Part shown: piece after piece, positions 25,758 through 33,416 of the stretch
Layout of the letters: each line of letters opens with the position of its first letter
Position numbering within the stretch: position 1 is the first letter of the stretch
Source of the DNA: Lysobacteraceae bacterium NML07-0707
Lineage (GTDB): Bacteria > Pseudomonadota > Gammaproteobacteria > Xanthomonadales > Xanthomonadaceae
Assembly (NCBI GenBank): GCA_002798295.1
Contig: NWQT01000025.1
Coordinates: 1-64,000 of the forward strand
Reading direction: 5' to 3'
DNA length: 64,000 nucleotides
Translations under genes and position numbers: made by a program
The notes under the pieces: generated by a model
Told to the model about the DNA's origin: nothing
Database searches by the model: none
What the model saw: only the letters and a program-made list of their open reading frames with translations

Positions 25758-27059
25758 ATGGGTTTTTGGGATTCTGTTAAATCTGTGGGTGGCGCGATAG
25801 TTTCTGGAATCGGATCAGCCATTTCCAGTGCTGGTAGAGCGGTGGTTGGTGGCATCAAAAGGGTCGCTGCAAGAGTGATAGACTTTTGCGCAAACTCAGC
25901 ACCAAAAATTGTTGGAGAGGTAAAGAAATGGTGGGGTAAAGCAAAGCCATATATCGAAAAAATGCAAACGCCATTGAAGATGCTTGCGAAAACAACGAAA
26001 GGTATTCCTTTTTTGGGGGCTGCAATCAATGCGATTTCAGTGGGGGTATATGGCTTGTTGGCTTTGGAGAACTCTCCCATCCTGAAAAAGGTCGAAGAGG
26101 CAATCAATCACGTTTCGGCCTATGCCAAAAAACTTGAACGTGAAATCAAGGAAGGAAGGTTTGCTCTTCTTATCAGCAAGGAAGAATATGAGGAGGCTCT
26201 GCGCGCCAAAGAAAGCTTTGCTGATATTGAAGAAAAGCTCTCTGAAGAACAACGTGAAGAGCTTGAGGTTGCCCAGGCAGTCAACGAGCTCGGATTGGCT
26301 CTGGCCGATGTCGACGCAGCCATGAATGCTCAGCCGGAAAGTTTTGAGCATTACCTGCGTTTGCGGGCAACCCAAAAGCTGCTTAACATTCAGCGCAAGA
26401 AAGTTGTTGGGGAGGGAGGGTTCTCCGGGCTTTCAAAGGATGACTGGTTTTTGATTCGCGTGGCCGCTGATCTTGTCAAAAAAGATCCGGAACTGAGTCA
26501 AGCGGCTGCGCTGCGGATTGATGGAATCTTGCGTGAGAGGTTTGGGAAAAGCCTGCAGTCTTTTGTTTATGAGGAAATTATCGCCAATTGGGAGCTTAAG
26601 GCGAAGTTAATGGCTAAGGATGTCGATGATATCGTGGCTAATATTTCTAAAATGAAAGTGGAGCGTCGTAGCCTTGAGAATGCGAAAAAAATTCAGGGCG
26701 AGCTTGATGTTGATGAGCAGACAAAACTTGACCAGTTGAACGCTTCATTGCCCGAAGTTGAGCTTGCCCTTGAAAAGGCAAGGGAAGAAAAAGAGGATAT
26801 TGAAATATTTGCCAATGCTGCTGAAGGCTTCTTGCAGGCATTGGAGAAAGAAGAAGATGAGCTCATTGCCATGGGGCGGGAATATGTCCTTATCAAGGGT
26901 GAAGAAGTTGGCAATATCATCATCAAGGCGGCAGATGCGGGCATCCATTTCAGTGACCTACCGGTTGATGAGCAGGAAACTGTGCGTTACTTTTCGCAAA
27001 TTTTTCGGGAGGATGCAGAAAAACGCATGGCGGAATTGCTAGAAGTGGAGGCGGGCTAA
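25758..27059 (+). CDS. Glycine-rich/coiled-coil protein of unknown family in the defence-like operon
   Basis: I do not recognise a family. The 433-residue protein starts with a glycine- and serine-rich amphipathic segment (MGFWDSVKSVGGAIVSGIGS and onward to about residue 40). A hydrophobic hairpin-like region follows (KGIPFLGAAINAISVGVYGLLAL, about 81-103). The rest is charged, with two long predicted coiled coils (about 110-200 and 285-385, rich in E, K, L). The N-terminus looks membrane-active. It is placed between the AAA+ ATPase and the MotA-like gene, with its stop overlapping that start by 1 bp (TAATG). It could be a membrane-damaging effector, or a tether between ATPase and channel; both are inference. 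Confidence 0.65.
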   Translation: MGFWDSVKSVGGAIVSGIGSAISSAGRAVVGGIKRVAARVIDFCANSAPKIVGEVKKWWGKAKPYIEKMQTPLKMLAKTTKGIPFLGAAINAISVGVYGLLALENSPILKKVEEAINHVSAYAKKLEREIKEGRFALLISKEEYEEALRAKESFADIEEKLSEEQREELEVAQAVNELGLALADVDAAMNAQPESFEHYLRLRATQKLLNIQRKKVVGEGGFSGLSKDDWFLIRVAADLVKKDPELSQAAALRIDGILRERFGKSLQSFVYEEIIANWELKAKLMAKDVDDIVANISKMKVERRSLENAKKIQGELDVDEQTKLDQLNASLPEVELALEKAREEKEDIEIFANAAEGFLQALEKEEDELIAMGREYVLIKGEEVGNIIIKAADAGIHFSDLPVDEQETVRYFSQIFREDAEKRMAELLEVEAG

Positions 27060-28594
27060 TGTCGGTTTTGAATTTCCTTTTGCCTGAGTTTTCTGATGGA
27101 ATTCAGGCAGTATTCTTTTTGACCTTTCTTTTTTTTGTGACTCTTGCCGCATCTTTGCAGTTGGTTTTTGCTAGGGAAAAAAGTTGGGAAAATAGGTGGA
27201 AAAAAGGTGAAGGGGGGGCGGATGCTCGTTTTGATATTGACCATGGTAGCACCATGGAAATTTATCATGCGATAGCAACCAGATCTGAATTGCTTAAGGA
27301 TATTATGCCGGGAATGCTGCTGGTCATAGGCCTGCTCGGGACTTTCCTTGGGCTTGGGTTGGCACTCAATAGCGCATCATCCGCCCTACAGAGTTCAGGG
27401 GAAGGCGTGGGTGCCATGAGTGGCGACATGATGACCATGTTGCAGGGGCTGGGAACCAAGTTCAAAACTTCCACTTGGGGGATTATTGGCTATATTTTAC
27501 TTAAGGGCTTTGATCTGTTCGTGCGAACGGATGAAAGACGAATGATGTGGGTCATAGGTAAAGTGGATGAGGAAATGGAAAAGCGAAAGCAAATGGATTT
27601 GCATGCTCGCGAAAATCGGCAAAAAATATGGTTTGAAAATATTGATTCGGCTGTAAACAAGGTGGTTTCCGGATTTGAAGTGGCTTCTGCGTCCATAATG
27701 AACAGCTCAAGAGATGCTTTTGGATCGCTGCAATCGGCTATTGCTGAAATTAAGCTAGAGCTTATTGAAGCTTTGGGCAATGTGGCCGCTGCAGTTGGGA
27801 AGAGTGAGCAATCCCTTGGACAGAAGTTTGCACAGGTTGCTACGGAGAGTAAAAAGACAAGTCAGGCCATTACTGGATTTGTTGATGGTGTGAGTGGCAC
27901 GATTGACCAGATGGCTGGCGCAGCTAAAGGCATAGCTGCAGGGAGCGAAAAAATTTCTCAATCGGCGGCTGAGTTTGGTGGAGTTGTGGAACGTTTTGGC
28001 AGCCAATTTGAAAAAGTATTAGCTGATGTTAATGATGGCCTGGGCTCAGCAATCAAGGATATGAGTGAAAGTGCTTCTAAGACTCTTGCAGAGGGAAGTG
28101 AGAAGCTTGGAAGTGCGACGCTGGAGATTTCTTCGGCATTGAGTGGGCTTTCAGAAGATATAAAGAAGACACTGGATTCTGTCGAAAAATCCATTGAAGA
28201 ATCCCGGAAGCAGCAGGCAAGGGCAATGGGTACTTTTTCTAGTACAACGGAAACTCTTAATGAAAATGTTGAGCAAGCGACAATCAATGCACAAGGCATG
28301 CAAAGATCAATCGAGAATGGGTTGAAAAGCGTGGCGGATTCCGGAATGCAAATGAAGCTGATTGGAGAAAGACTGCAGAATATCGCAAAACATTTGCAGG
28401 GGCAGCCGGAAACCTTTGATAAGTTGTTGGATGTTAATCGGCAGATTGCCGTAGAACTTAGAAAACTTCCTGAAGCTCTTGAAAAAAAAACTTCCTATGG
28501 TGAGGAAGCTTCCGAGCCGAAGAATAAGGGCAAAGGGGAAAGGAAATACAGTAACGAGCATGTGCAGCAGCTCTTGGAGCCTGATAAAAAATGA
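27059..28594 (+). CDS. MotA/TolQ/ExbB-family proton-channel protein, ZorA-like
   Basis: The 511-residue protein has three predicted membrane helices: residues 15-37, 84-106 (with the MotA-type motif PGMLLVIGLLGTFLGLGLAL) and 137-155. A very long coiled-coil tail follows (about 160-460, rich in S, E, K, A). A MotA core with long cytoplasmic tail is the architecture of ZorA in the Zorya phage-defence system, where the tail forms an intracellular rod. The next gene is a MotB/ZorB-like partner, and their ends overlap by 4 bp (ATGA). Flagellar MotA has four helices and no such tail, so a flagellar stator is unlikely. Codon use is A+T-rich. Confidence 0.8.
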   Translation: MSVLNFLLPEFSDGIQAVFFLTFLFFVTLAASLQLVFAREKSWENRWKKGEGGADARFDIDHGSTMEIYHAIATRSELLKDIMPGMLLVIGLLGTFLGLGLALNSASSALQSSGEGVGAMSGDMMTMLQGLGTKFKTSTWGIIGYILLKGFDLFVRTDERRMMWVIGKVDEEMEKRKQMDLHARENRQKIWFENIDSAVNKVVSGFEVASASIMNSSRDAFGSLQSAIAEIKLELIEALGNVAAAVGKSEQSLGQKFAQVATESKKTSQAITGFVDGVSGTIDQMAGAAKGIAAGSEKISQSAAEFGGVVERFGSQFEKVLADVNDGLGSAIKDMSESASKTLAEGSEKLGSATLEISSALSGLSEDIKKTLDSVEKSIEESRKQQARAMGTFSSTTETLNENVEQATINAQGMQRSIENGLKSVADSGMQMKLIGERLQNIAKHLQGQPETFDKLLDVNRQIAVELRKLPEALEKKTSYGEEASEPKNKGKGERKYSNEHVQQLLEPDKK

Positions 28595-29262
28595 AGGAGA
28601 AGCCGAGTGAATGGATTGCCATTTCAGACTTGATGGCGGGTGTCATGGCGGTGGTCATGCTGTTGCTGGTGGTCTCGGTCTGGCAAAAAGCATTTATGGA
28701 GGCTAAGCATGCGCAGGAGGCAATGGAGCGGGCTGACCCAAGGCAAGCTAAGGCCAGAGGTTTGATGGAAGGACTGAAAGAATCTGTAGGAAATTCTTCC
28801 AAAAGTAATATGGTGGATGTTGATGTAACGGAGAGGAAAATTACCTTGCGCGAAGGCGTTTATGCCTTGGGTAGTGCCTGTGTTACCAGCGAGGCGCGTC
28901 TGCAAATGCAGGAAATAAAATCACTTTTGTCTTCGTTTTTGTCCGAAGTGGATGGTTCAAAAGTTTATGTGGAGGGGCATACGGATAATCGCCCGGTTGC
29001 AAGGCCAGTGACGGATTATGTGGCCAACTGCACGGTTTACGATGATAACTTCACCCTTTCTGCAGCTCGTGCACGAGAGGCGCGAAAATTGCTTATAAGT
29101 GGTCTTGATGAGGAAGCTTCGCGTAGCGTGATTGTTGCTGGATATGGAGATTCCCAGCCACTTTCTGAGTTTGAGCCAAGTGACTCAAGACAAAGACGGG
29201 TTGAGGTAAGAATTGTCTTGTCTGGTGATAATGATGAAGATGCTAAGAGCAATAGTGAATAA
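28591..29262 (+). CDS. MotB/OmpA-family peptidoglycan-binding protein, ZorB-like
   Basis: The 223-residue protein has a short cytoplasmic N-terminus and one membrane helix (about residues 12-31, ISDLMAGVMAVVMLLLVVSV). Its aspartate D13 sits where MotB and ZorB carry the proton-binding residue. A periplasmic OmpA-like domain follows with VEGHTDNRPV (127-136), SAARAREARKLL (157-168) and GYGDSQPL then RQRRVEVRI (184-208). It should anchor the ZorA-like channel to the cell wall. Two cysteines (C97, C147) lie in the periplasmic domain. Together with the preceding gene it forms a stator-like complex. Confidence 0.85.
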   Translation: MKEKPSEWIAISDLMAGVMAVVMLLLVVSVWQKAFMEAKHAQEAMERADPRQAKARGLMEGLKESVGNSSKSNMVDVDVTERKITLREGVYALGSACVTSEARLQMQEIKSLLSSFLSEVDGSKVYVEGHTDNRPVARPVTDYVANCTVYDDNFTLSAARAREARKLLISGLDEEASRSVIVAGYGDSQPLSEFEPSDSRQRRVEVRIVLSGDNDEDAKSNSE

Positions 29263-29283
29263 GGCTGTTCGGAGAAATTTCAG

Positions 29284-29898
29284 ATGATGCAAATGGATGA
29301 GAACTACCGCATCCGCCTGCACCGCGCCAGCAGTTGGCTGGCGCGGGCAGAGGCGTGTGCTGGGGATGATTTGGATGGGCGTTTCGTGTTTCTCTGGGTG
29401 GCACTGAATGCTGCTTATGCGCGAGCATTTGGTGAAGGCGAGAGTGAGCGCGAAAAACTGGCCGGATTTATTGCTGCATTGCTGCGGGTGGACAAGGAAA
29501 GGGTGCTGCACGGGATTTTGATGGAGCGTTTTACCGGTCCGGTTCGGACATTGATTGAAAACAAATTCGTGTTTCAGCCGTTCTGGCAGGCGCTTCGTGA
29601 CCACGACTCCAGTGGCCGCTGGGAGCAACAGTTTGCTGCTGCCAAGAAGCAGGCGATGGCGGCGGTGCTGTCCGGGGATACGGCCAAGGTTTATTCGATT
29701 GTTTTTAGTCGGTTGTATGTGCTGCGCAATCAGTTGGTGCATGGTGGTGCGACTTGTGGCAGCCGCTTGAATCGTGTGCAACTGAAGGATGCCATTGCGC
29801 TGCTATCTGCCATCGTTCCGGTGGTAATTGGCTTGATGGAAGAAAACCCGGATACCAATTGGGGTGAGATCATGTATCCGGTAGTGGGAAGTTTTTGA
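29284..29898 (+). CDS. HEPN-domain protein (candidate RNase effector)
   Basis: The 204-residue all-helical protein has the HEPN catalytic motif Rx4H as RNQLVH (R148-H153), followed by GG, the signature seen in HEPN RNases. The N-terminal part (FLWVALNAAYARAF) also fits HEPN helices. It begins 22 bp after the ZorB-like gene on the same strand. Its base and codon use are more G+C-rich, like the core genome, so it may have a different history from the genes upstream. ATG at 29284 or 29287 may be used; an ATG at 29293 is also possible. It could be the toxic effector of the system or an independent gene; the spacing suggests cotranscription. Confidence 0.7.
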   Translation: MMQMDENYRIRLHRASSWLARAEACAGDDLDGRFVFLWVALNAAYARAFGEGESEREKLAGFIAALLRVDKERVLHGILMERFTGPVRTLIENKFVFQPFWQALRDHDSSGRWEQQFAAAKKQAMAAVLSGDTAKVYSIVFSRLYVLRNQLVHGGATCGSRLNRVQLKDAIALLSAIVPVVIGLMEENPDTNWGEIMYPVVGSF

Positions 29899-29905
29899 GA
29901 TTGGT

Positions 29906-30472
29906 TCAATCGATTTCACGCCACGCCAGTGCGGCCCAATAACCAGGCGCGGGGCTGAAGCCGGAAAGTTGCCAGTCCCCGGCTTTGCCAAGGTCGGGGT
30001 GGCAGGCTTTGAGATAAAGGCCGTTAGAGCCGGGACTGAGGCAGAGTTTTTCCAGCCCGAAAGACAGGCCATGGCCGTGGGCTTTGAGGATGGCTTCCTT
30101 GGCGCACCACAGGTGCAGAAAGGCCGCCTCTTGCTCGCTTGGCGACAGGTTTGCCAGCCAGTCGGCTTCTTGTGGGTGAAAGAAGCGCCGGGCGAGTTTC
30201 AGGGCATTGGGGCGCGGGCGGATATATTCCAGGTCGCAGCCAAGCTGGATGTTTTTGCCATGGACAACCAGCAGCTTTTCGACGCTATGGCTCCAGTTGA
30301 TGTCGATATCCGCCAGCGGTTCGGCCAGACGCGGGCGGCCGCGTGCATCGCGGTACAGCGGTAGTTGGTCGGCAGGATATTGCAGCTGCTGCGCCAGCCA
30401 GTCACGCGCAAGCGTTTGGGCATGGGCGCCGGGGGGATAGGGCAGCAGGGTGTATAGGGGCAGTTGGCGCAT
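29906..30472 (-). CDS. 4'-phosphopantetheinyl transferase (Sfp type)
   Basis: The 188-residue enzyme transfers phosphopantetheine from CoA to carrier proteins. Visible motifs are WSHS (60-63), the magnesium-binding DLEYIRPRP (80-88) and WCAKEAILKAHG (122-133). This length and pattern fit the compact Gsp/Sfp group found with aryl-polyene clusters. Its likely substrate is the acyl carrier protein encoded at 40156. It is convergent with the HEPN gene and divergent from the aryl ligase gene, so this is the left border of the pigment genes. Confidence 0.9.
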   Translation of the reverse strand: MRQLPLYTLLPYPPGAHAQTLARDWLAQQLQYPADQLPLYRDARGRPRLAEPLADIDINWSHSVEKLLVVHGKNIQLGCDLEYIRPRPNALKLARRFFHPQEADWLANLSPSEQEAAFLHLWCAKEAILKAHGHGLSFGLEKLCLSPGSNGLYLKACHPDLGKAGDWQLSGFSPAPGYWAALAWREID

Positions 30473-30616
30473 TAGTTGCGCCTGATTTTATGGCGTGTGC
30501 CTGCCCCAAATGGCTGCCATCGCCAAACCGGGAGGCTGAACGTGGCGCTGTCCGGGTGTGCCGCGGTGTGCTGGGGTTCCTTAAACTTGTCCCCTGGTTT
30601 TTGCTGATGGTTGTCC

Positions 30617-31963
30617 ATGACTGTAGCGACGTCTTTCGATGGTGTGTTTGAGTTGTTGGCAGGCGAAGATGATGCGCTTCTTTTTTGCGGTGCGCAGCCA
30701 TTAAGCCGTGGAGTATTCCGGCAGCGGGTCAGGGCGCTGGCGGCAGTGCTGCCGGATGCGCCAGCGCTGGTCAATCTGTGTGAGCGGCGCGATCATTTCA
30801 TCACGGCTTTTTGTGCAGCCAGCCTGCGCGGTCAGATTACGCTGTTGCCACCTTCGCGTGCGCCGCAGGCGGTGGCAGAGGTGATTGCGGATTTTGCCGG
30901 CGCGCTGCGGCTTGGCGATAGCGCGGATATTGACTGTGATTTCCGGGTGGATAAGGTCGATGCGAATGGGGTATTGGCTGAGCCGCTGCCGGTCAATGCG
31001 GCTGACCTGGCGATGATGGTTTTTACTTCCGGCTCGACCGGCAAGCCATCCGCGCATCGCAAGACCTGGGGGGCGTTGCGCCATAGTGATGCGGTTAACC
31101 AGCGCATGTTGCACACGCTTTGCGGTGGTGCAGCGCAGGTGGTGGCGACGGTGCCGCCGCAACATATGTATGGCATGGAGCTTTCGGTATTGCTGCCCTT
31201 GTTGAGCTGTTTTGCCGTGCATCCGGGGCGACCCTTTTTCCCCGAGGATATCGCCCGTGCACTGGCCGAGTGTGAGGCGCCCCGGTTGCTGGTGACAACC
31301 CCGGTACATTTGCGTGCGTTGCTGGAATCGGGTGTGGCGTTGCCGCCCTTGGCAGGTATCGTCAGTGCCACTGCGCCGCTTGCACCAGAGCTTGCCGCGC
31401 GTGCCGAAGCGCGCTTTGGCTGCGAGTTGCGCGAAACTTTTGGAGCTACCGAGGTTTGCATTTTTGCCGAGCGCCGTACATCGCGTGAAACCGCGTGGCG
31501 GCTGCTTGAAGAAGTGCGCTTGCAGCCTGAAAGTACGGGCACGCGGGTTTTTCGGCCATCGCTGCCAGCGCCGGTGATGCTGGCCGATATGGTTGAGCTG
31601 TCCGCCGATGGCGGTAGCTTTGAATTGCGCGGGCGGCAGGCGGATTTGCTGGAAATCGCCGGCAAACGTGCATCATTGGCAGATTTGACCCGTCGCCTGC
31701 AGGCCATTGATGGGGTGCAAGATGCGGCGATGTTGCAGTTGCAGGCGGATGCGTCCGGGGTGCGGCGCTTGCTGGCGGTGGTGGTGGCGCCAGATATGGA
31801 CGATGCCGCCATCATCGCGCAGTTACGGAGCGTAACAGACCCGGTGTTTTTGCCGCGGCGCATTATCCGGGTGGATGCTTTGCCGCGTAATGAAACGGGC
31901 AAACTGCCAAGGCAGGCCTTGCTGGCGCTGCTTGATGAGGTCGGCTTCACGTCTTCACACTGA
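30617..31963 (+). CDS. AMP-binding acyl/aryl ligase, xanthomonadin type (XanA2-like)
   Basis: The 448-residue adenylate-forming enzyme has the P-loop MVFTSGSTGKPSAHRKTWG, the ETFGATEVCI region and a C-terminal lysine motif PRNETGKLPRQALL. It lacks the longest N-terminal parts of acyl-CoA synthetases, as usual for ligases that load aryl or acyl groups in pigment clusters. In Xanthomonas, XanA2 activates hydroxybenzoate and loads the carrier protein XanC. By that knowledge this enzyme probably activates 3- or 4-hydroxybenzoate made by the XanB2-like chorismatase at 37697. The start at 30617 follows a GTCC-rich leader; 30611 is an alternative. Confidence 0.85.
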   Translation: MTVATSFDGVFELLAGEDDALLFCGAQPLSRGVFRQRVRALAAVLPDAPALVNLCERRDHFITAFCAASLRGQITLLPPSRAPQAVAEVIADFAGALRLGDSADIDCDFRVDKVDANGVLAEPLPVNAADLAMMVFTSGSTGKPSAHRKTWGALRHSDAVNQRMLHTLCGGAAQVVATVPPQHMYGMELSVLLPLLSCFAVHPGRPFFPEDIARALAECEAPRLLVTTPVHLRALLESGVALPPLAGIVSATAPLAPELAARAEARFGCELRETFGATEVCIFAERRTSRETAWRLLEEVRLQPESTGTRVFRPSLPAPVMLADMVELSADGGSFELRGRQADLLEIAGKRASLADLTRRLQAIDGVQDAAMLQLQADASGVRRLLAVVVAPDMDDAAIIAQLRSVTDPVFLPRRIIRVDALPRNETGKLPRQALLALLDEVGFTSSH

Positions 31964-32082
31964 CTCCAGGTGACTGAACCCGAAGGTAATGTTGCCTGGC
32001 TGTCATGACATGTTCATCACGTCATCTCCCCCAGACTGCGCTCACTCCCGGCACGGGATAACTTTAAACAAGGAGATTTTCA

Positions 32083-32334
32083 ATGGGCCTCATCATTTGG
32101 TTGATCGTGGGTGGTATCGTCGGCTGGCTGGCCAGCATCATCATGAAGCGCGATGCGCAGCAGGGTATCTTCCTGAACGTGATCGTGGGCATTGTCGGCG
32201 CTGCGATTTCCGGTTTCCTGCTGGGCGGCGGCATCAATGATGGCATTACCGTCATGTCGTTCCTGTATTCGCTGGTCGGCGCCGTGATTTTGCTGCTCAT
32301 CGTGAATCTGTTCACGCGCGGCAAGGCACGCTAA
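32083..32334 (+). CDS. GlsB/YeaQ/YmgE family stress-response membrane protein
   Basis: The 83-residue protein has three membrane helices and the family start MGLIIWLIVGGIVGWLASII, then a GIVGAAISGFLLGGG loop, and ends in a basic tail KAR. Members are small transglycosylase-associated or stress-induced inner-membrane proteins of unknown mechanism. AGGAG stands 8 nt before the ATG. The 119 bp before it hold only a leader and promoter-like T/A stretches. A strong hairpin follows. Confidence 0.9.
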   Translation: MGLIIWLIVGGIVGWLASIIMKRDAQQGIFLNVIVGIVGAAISGFLLGGGINDGITVMSFLYSLVGAVILLLIVNLFTRGKAR

Positions 32335-32361
32335 GCGAAAACCACTCGCTTGTGACCTATC

Positions 32362-32390
32362 AACAACGCCCGGCATTGCCGGGCGTTGTT
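32362..32390 (+). terminator. Strong hairpin terminator after the GlsB-type gene
   Basis: A perfect 13-bp stem (AACAACGCCCGGC pairing with GCCGGGCGTTGTT) with a 3-nt loop lies 27 nt after the stop, followed by GTATTTG. It can serve both this gene and the convergent DUF454 gene, though U-runs are short. Confidence 0.65.
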
Positions 32391-32417
32391 GTATTTGCGG
32401 CTTAAACAATACGGCTT

Positions 32418-32786
32418 TCAGATATCTGCCGATGGATTGGGGCGGGTTGCAATCCAGCCTGCCGAAGCCAGCATGAAAGCTGCAACGGCCAGTGCCCAGG
32501 GTAGGCTTGGCCGGCCGGTGAAGAGGAAAATCAAGAACCCGATGGCAATCCCGGCGCAGGCCCAGGCTTTGCCCGCAGGCGAGATGGCGCGCTGGTATTT
32601 CCAGGCGCGCAGGCTGGCGCCATAGCGCGGGTGGTTGAGCAGCCGCGCTTCAAGCCGTGGCGAGCTGCGGGCAAAGCAGGCCACGGCAAGGATCAGGAAA
32701 ATGGTGGAGGGCATGACCGGCAGTACGGCACCGATGCCGGCCATGATGAGCATCAGCCATCCACAGGTGAACCAGAGCCAGCGCAT
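32418..32786 (-). CDS. DUF454/YbaN family inner-membrane protein
   Basis: The 122-residue product shows the YbaN pattern: an N-terminal membrane helix, then GAVLPVMPSTIFLILAVACF, then ARSSPRLEARLLNHPRYG and a C-terminal helical hairpin. The role is unknown in the family; it is often close to heme or hydroxamate iron genes. Here it directly follows the heme oxygenase gene on the same strand with a 15-bp gap, so it is probably cotranscribed. Confidence 0.88.
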   Translation of the reverse strand: MRWLWFTCGWLMLIMAGIGAVLPVMPSTIFLILAVACFARSSPRLEARLLNHPRYGASLRAWKYQRAISPAGKAWACAGIAIGFLIFLFTGRPSLPWALAVAAFMLASAGWIATRPNPSADI

Positions 32787-32801
32787 CCTGCTCGCCTGAA
32801 A

Positions 32802-33383
32802 TCAGTTCTTGGCGAATTCTTCGGTGACATAGCCTTGCACGGTGGCGAAGGCCTGGTTGGCAGCGGCGAACACGCGCGCTTCCTCGTCTTCGGAAAGCGC
32901 GATTTCATCCAGCGCACGGGTGAATTCACGCCAGTGCCGTGCTGCGCCATCGGGGTGTGCGGCCAGATGGCGTGCGCCGTGCTCGGCGTTCAGTCCCAGC
33001 TTGCTGGAGGCCAGTTTGTACAGCACGGTGCCGCCGATGTTCGAGCCTTCGGCCACATACAGCCAGCCCAGTGCTTCGGGCAGCGCGGTGCTGCTGTCCA
33101 GTTTGCCGGGGGCTTCGGCGGGCAGCGGGGTGTCGAGGTCGCGGAGATCCTGCGTGACTTGTGCAAAGCGGCGGCGGGCATCCAGTTCGGGCAGCAAGGG
33201 CACCAGCTCCGGCTTGGTATAGAGCGCATCGACATCGCGATGGAAGCGGTATTGCACGCGCAAGAAGCGGGCAAATTGCGCCTGGCTTGCAAAAATATCC
33301 TCGGCCATGATGCGCTTGTCGAGGCGGTCATGGGTATCGCGGGTAGCTTCTTTCAGGCGAAGGCTGCGGCTGTTTTCGGTCAT
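32802..33383 (-). CDS. Biliverdin-producing heme oxygenase
   Basis: The 193-residue alpha-helical enzyme opens heme to biliverdin and frees iron and carbon monoxide. It has the proximal histidine H18 in LKEATRDTHDRLD, the central LGWLYVAEGSNIGGTVLY block with the conserved glycines over heme, and length near that of HemO/PigA. It may serve heme iron use or provide biliverdin for a phytochrome; neither partner is in the window. It heads a short operon with the DUF454 gene. Confidence 0.9.
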   Translation of the reverse strand: MTENSRSLRLKEATRDTHDRLDKRIMAEDIFASQAQFARFLRVQYRFHRDVDALYTKPELVPLLPELDARRRFAQVTQDLRDLDTPLPAEAPGKLDSSTALPEALGWLYVAEGSNIGGTVLYKLASSKLGLNAEHGARHLAAHPDGAARHWREFTRALDEIALSEDEEARVFAAANQAFATVQGYVTEEFAKN

Positions 33384-33416
33384 GGTAATGGCTCGTCGGG
33401 TGTGGCTATGAAAGGG

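Noticed and set aside
27059-28594. Methyl-accepting chemotaxis receptor
   Set aside because: The long coiled coil looks similar at first sight, but there is no HAMP domain or conserved signalling hairpin, and the first 155 residues have the MotA-type helices.
27059-29262. Flagellar stator motA-motB
   Set aside because: Three helices and a long tail, a short MotB-like protein, accessory context and no flagellar genes argue for ZorAB-like proteins.
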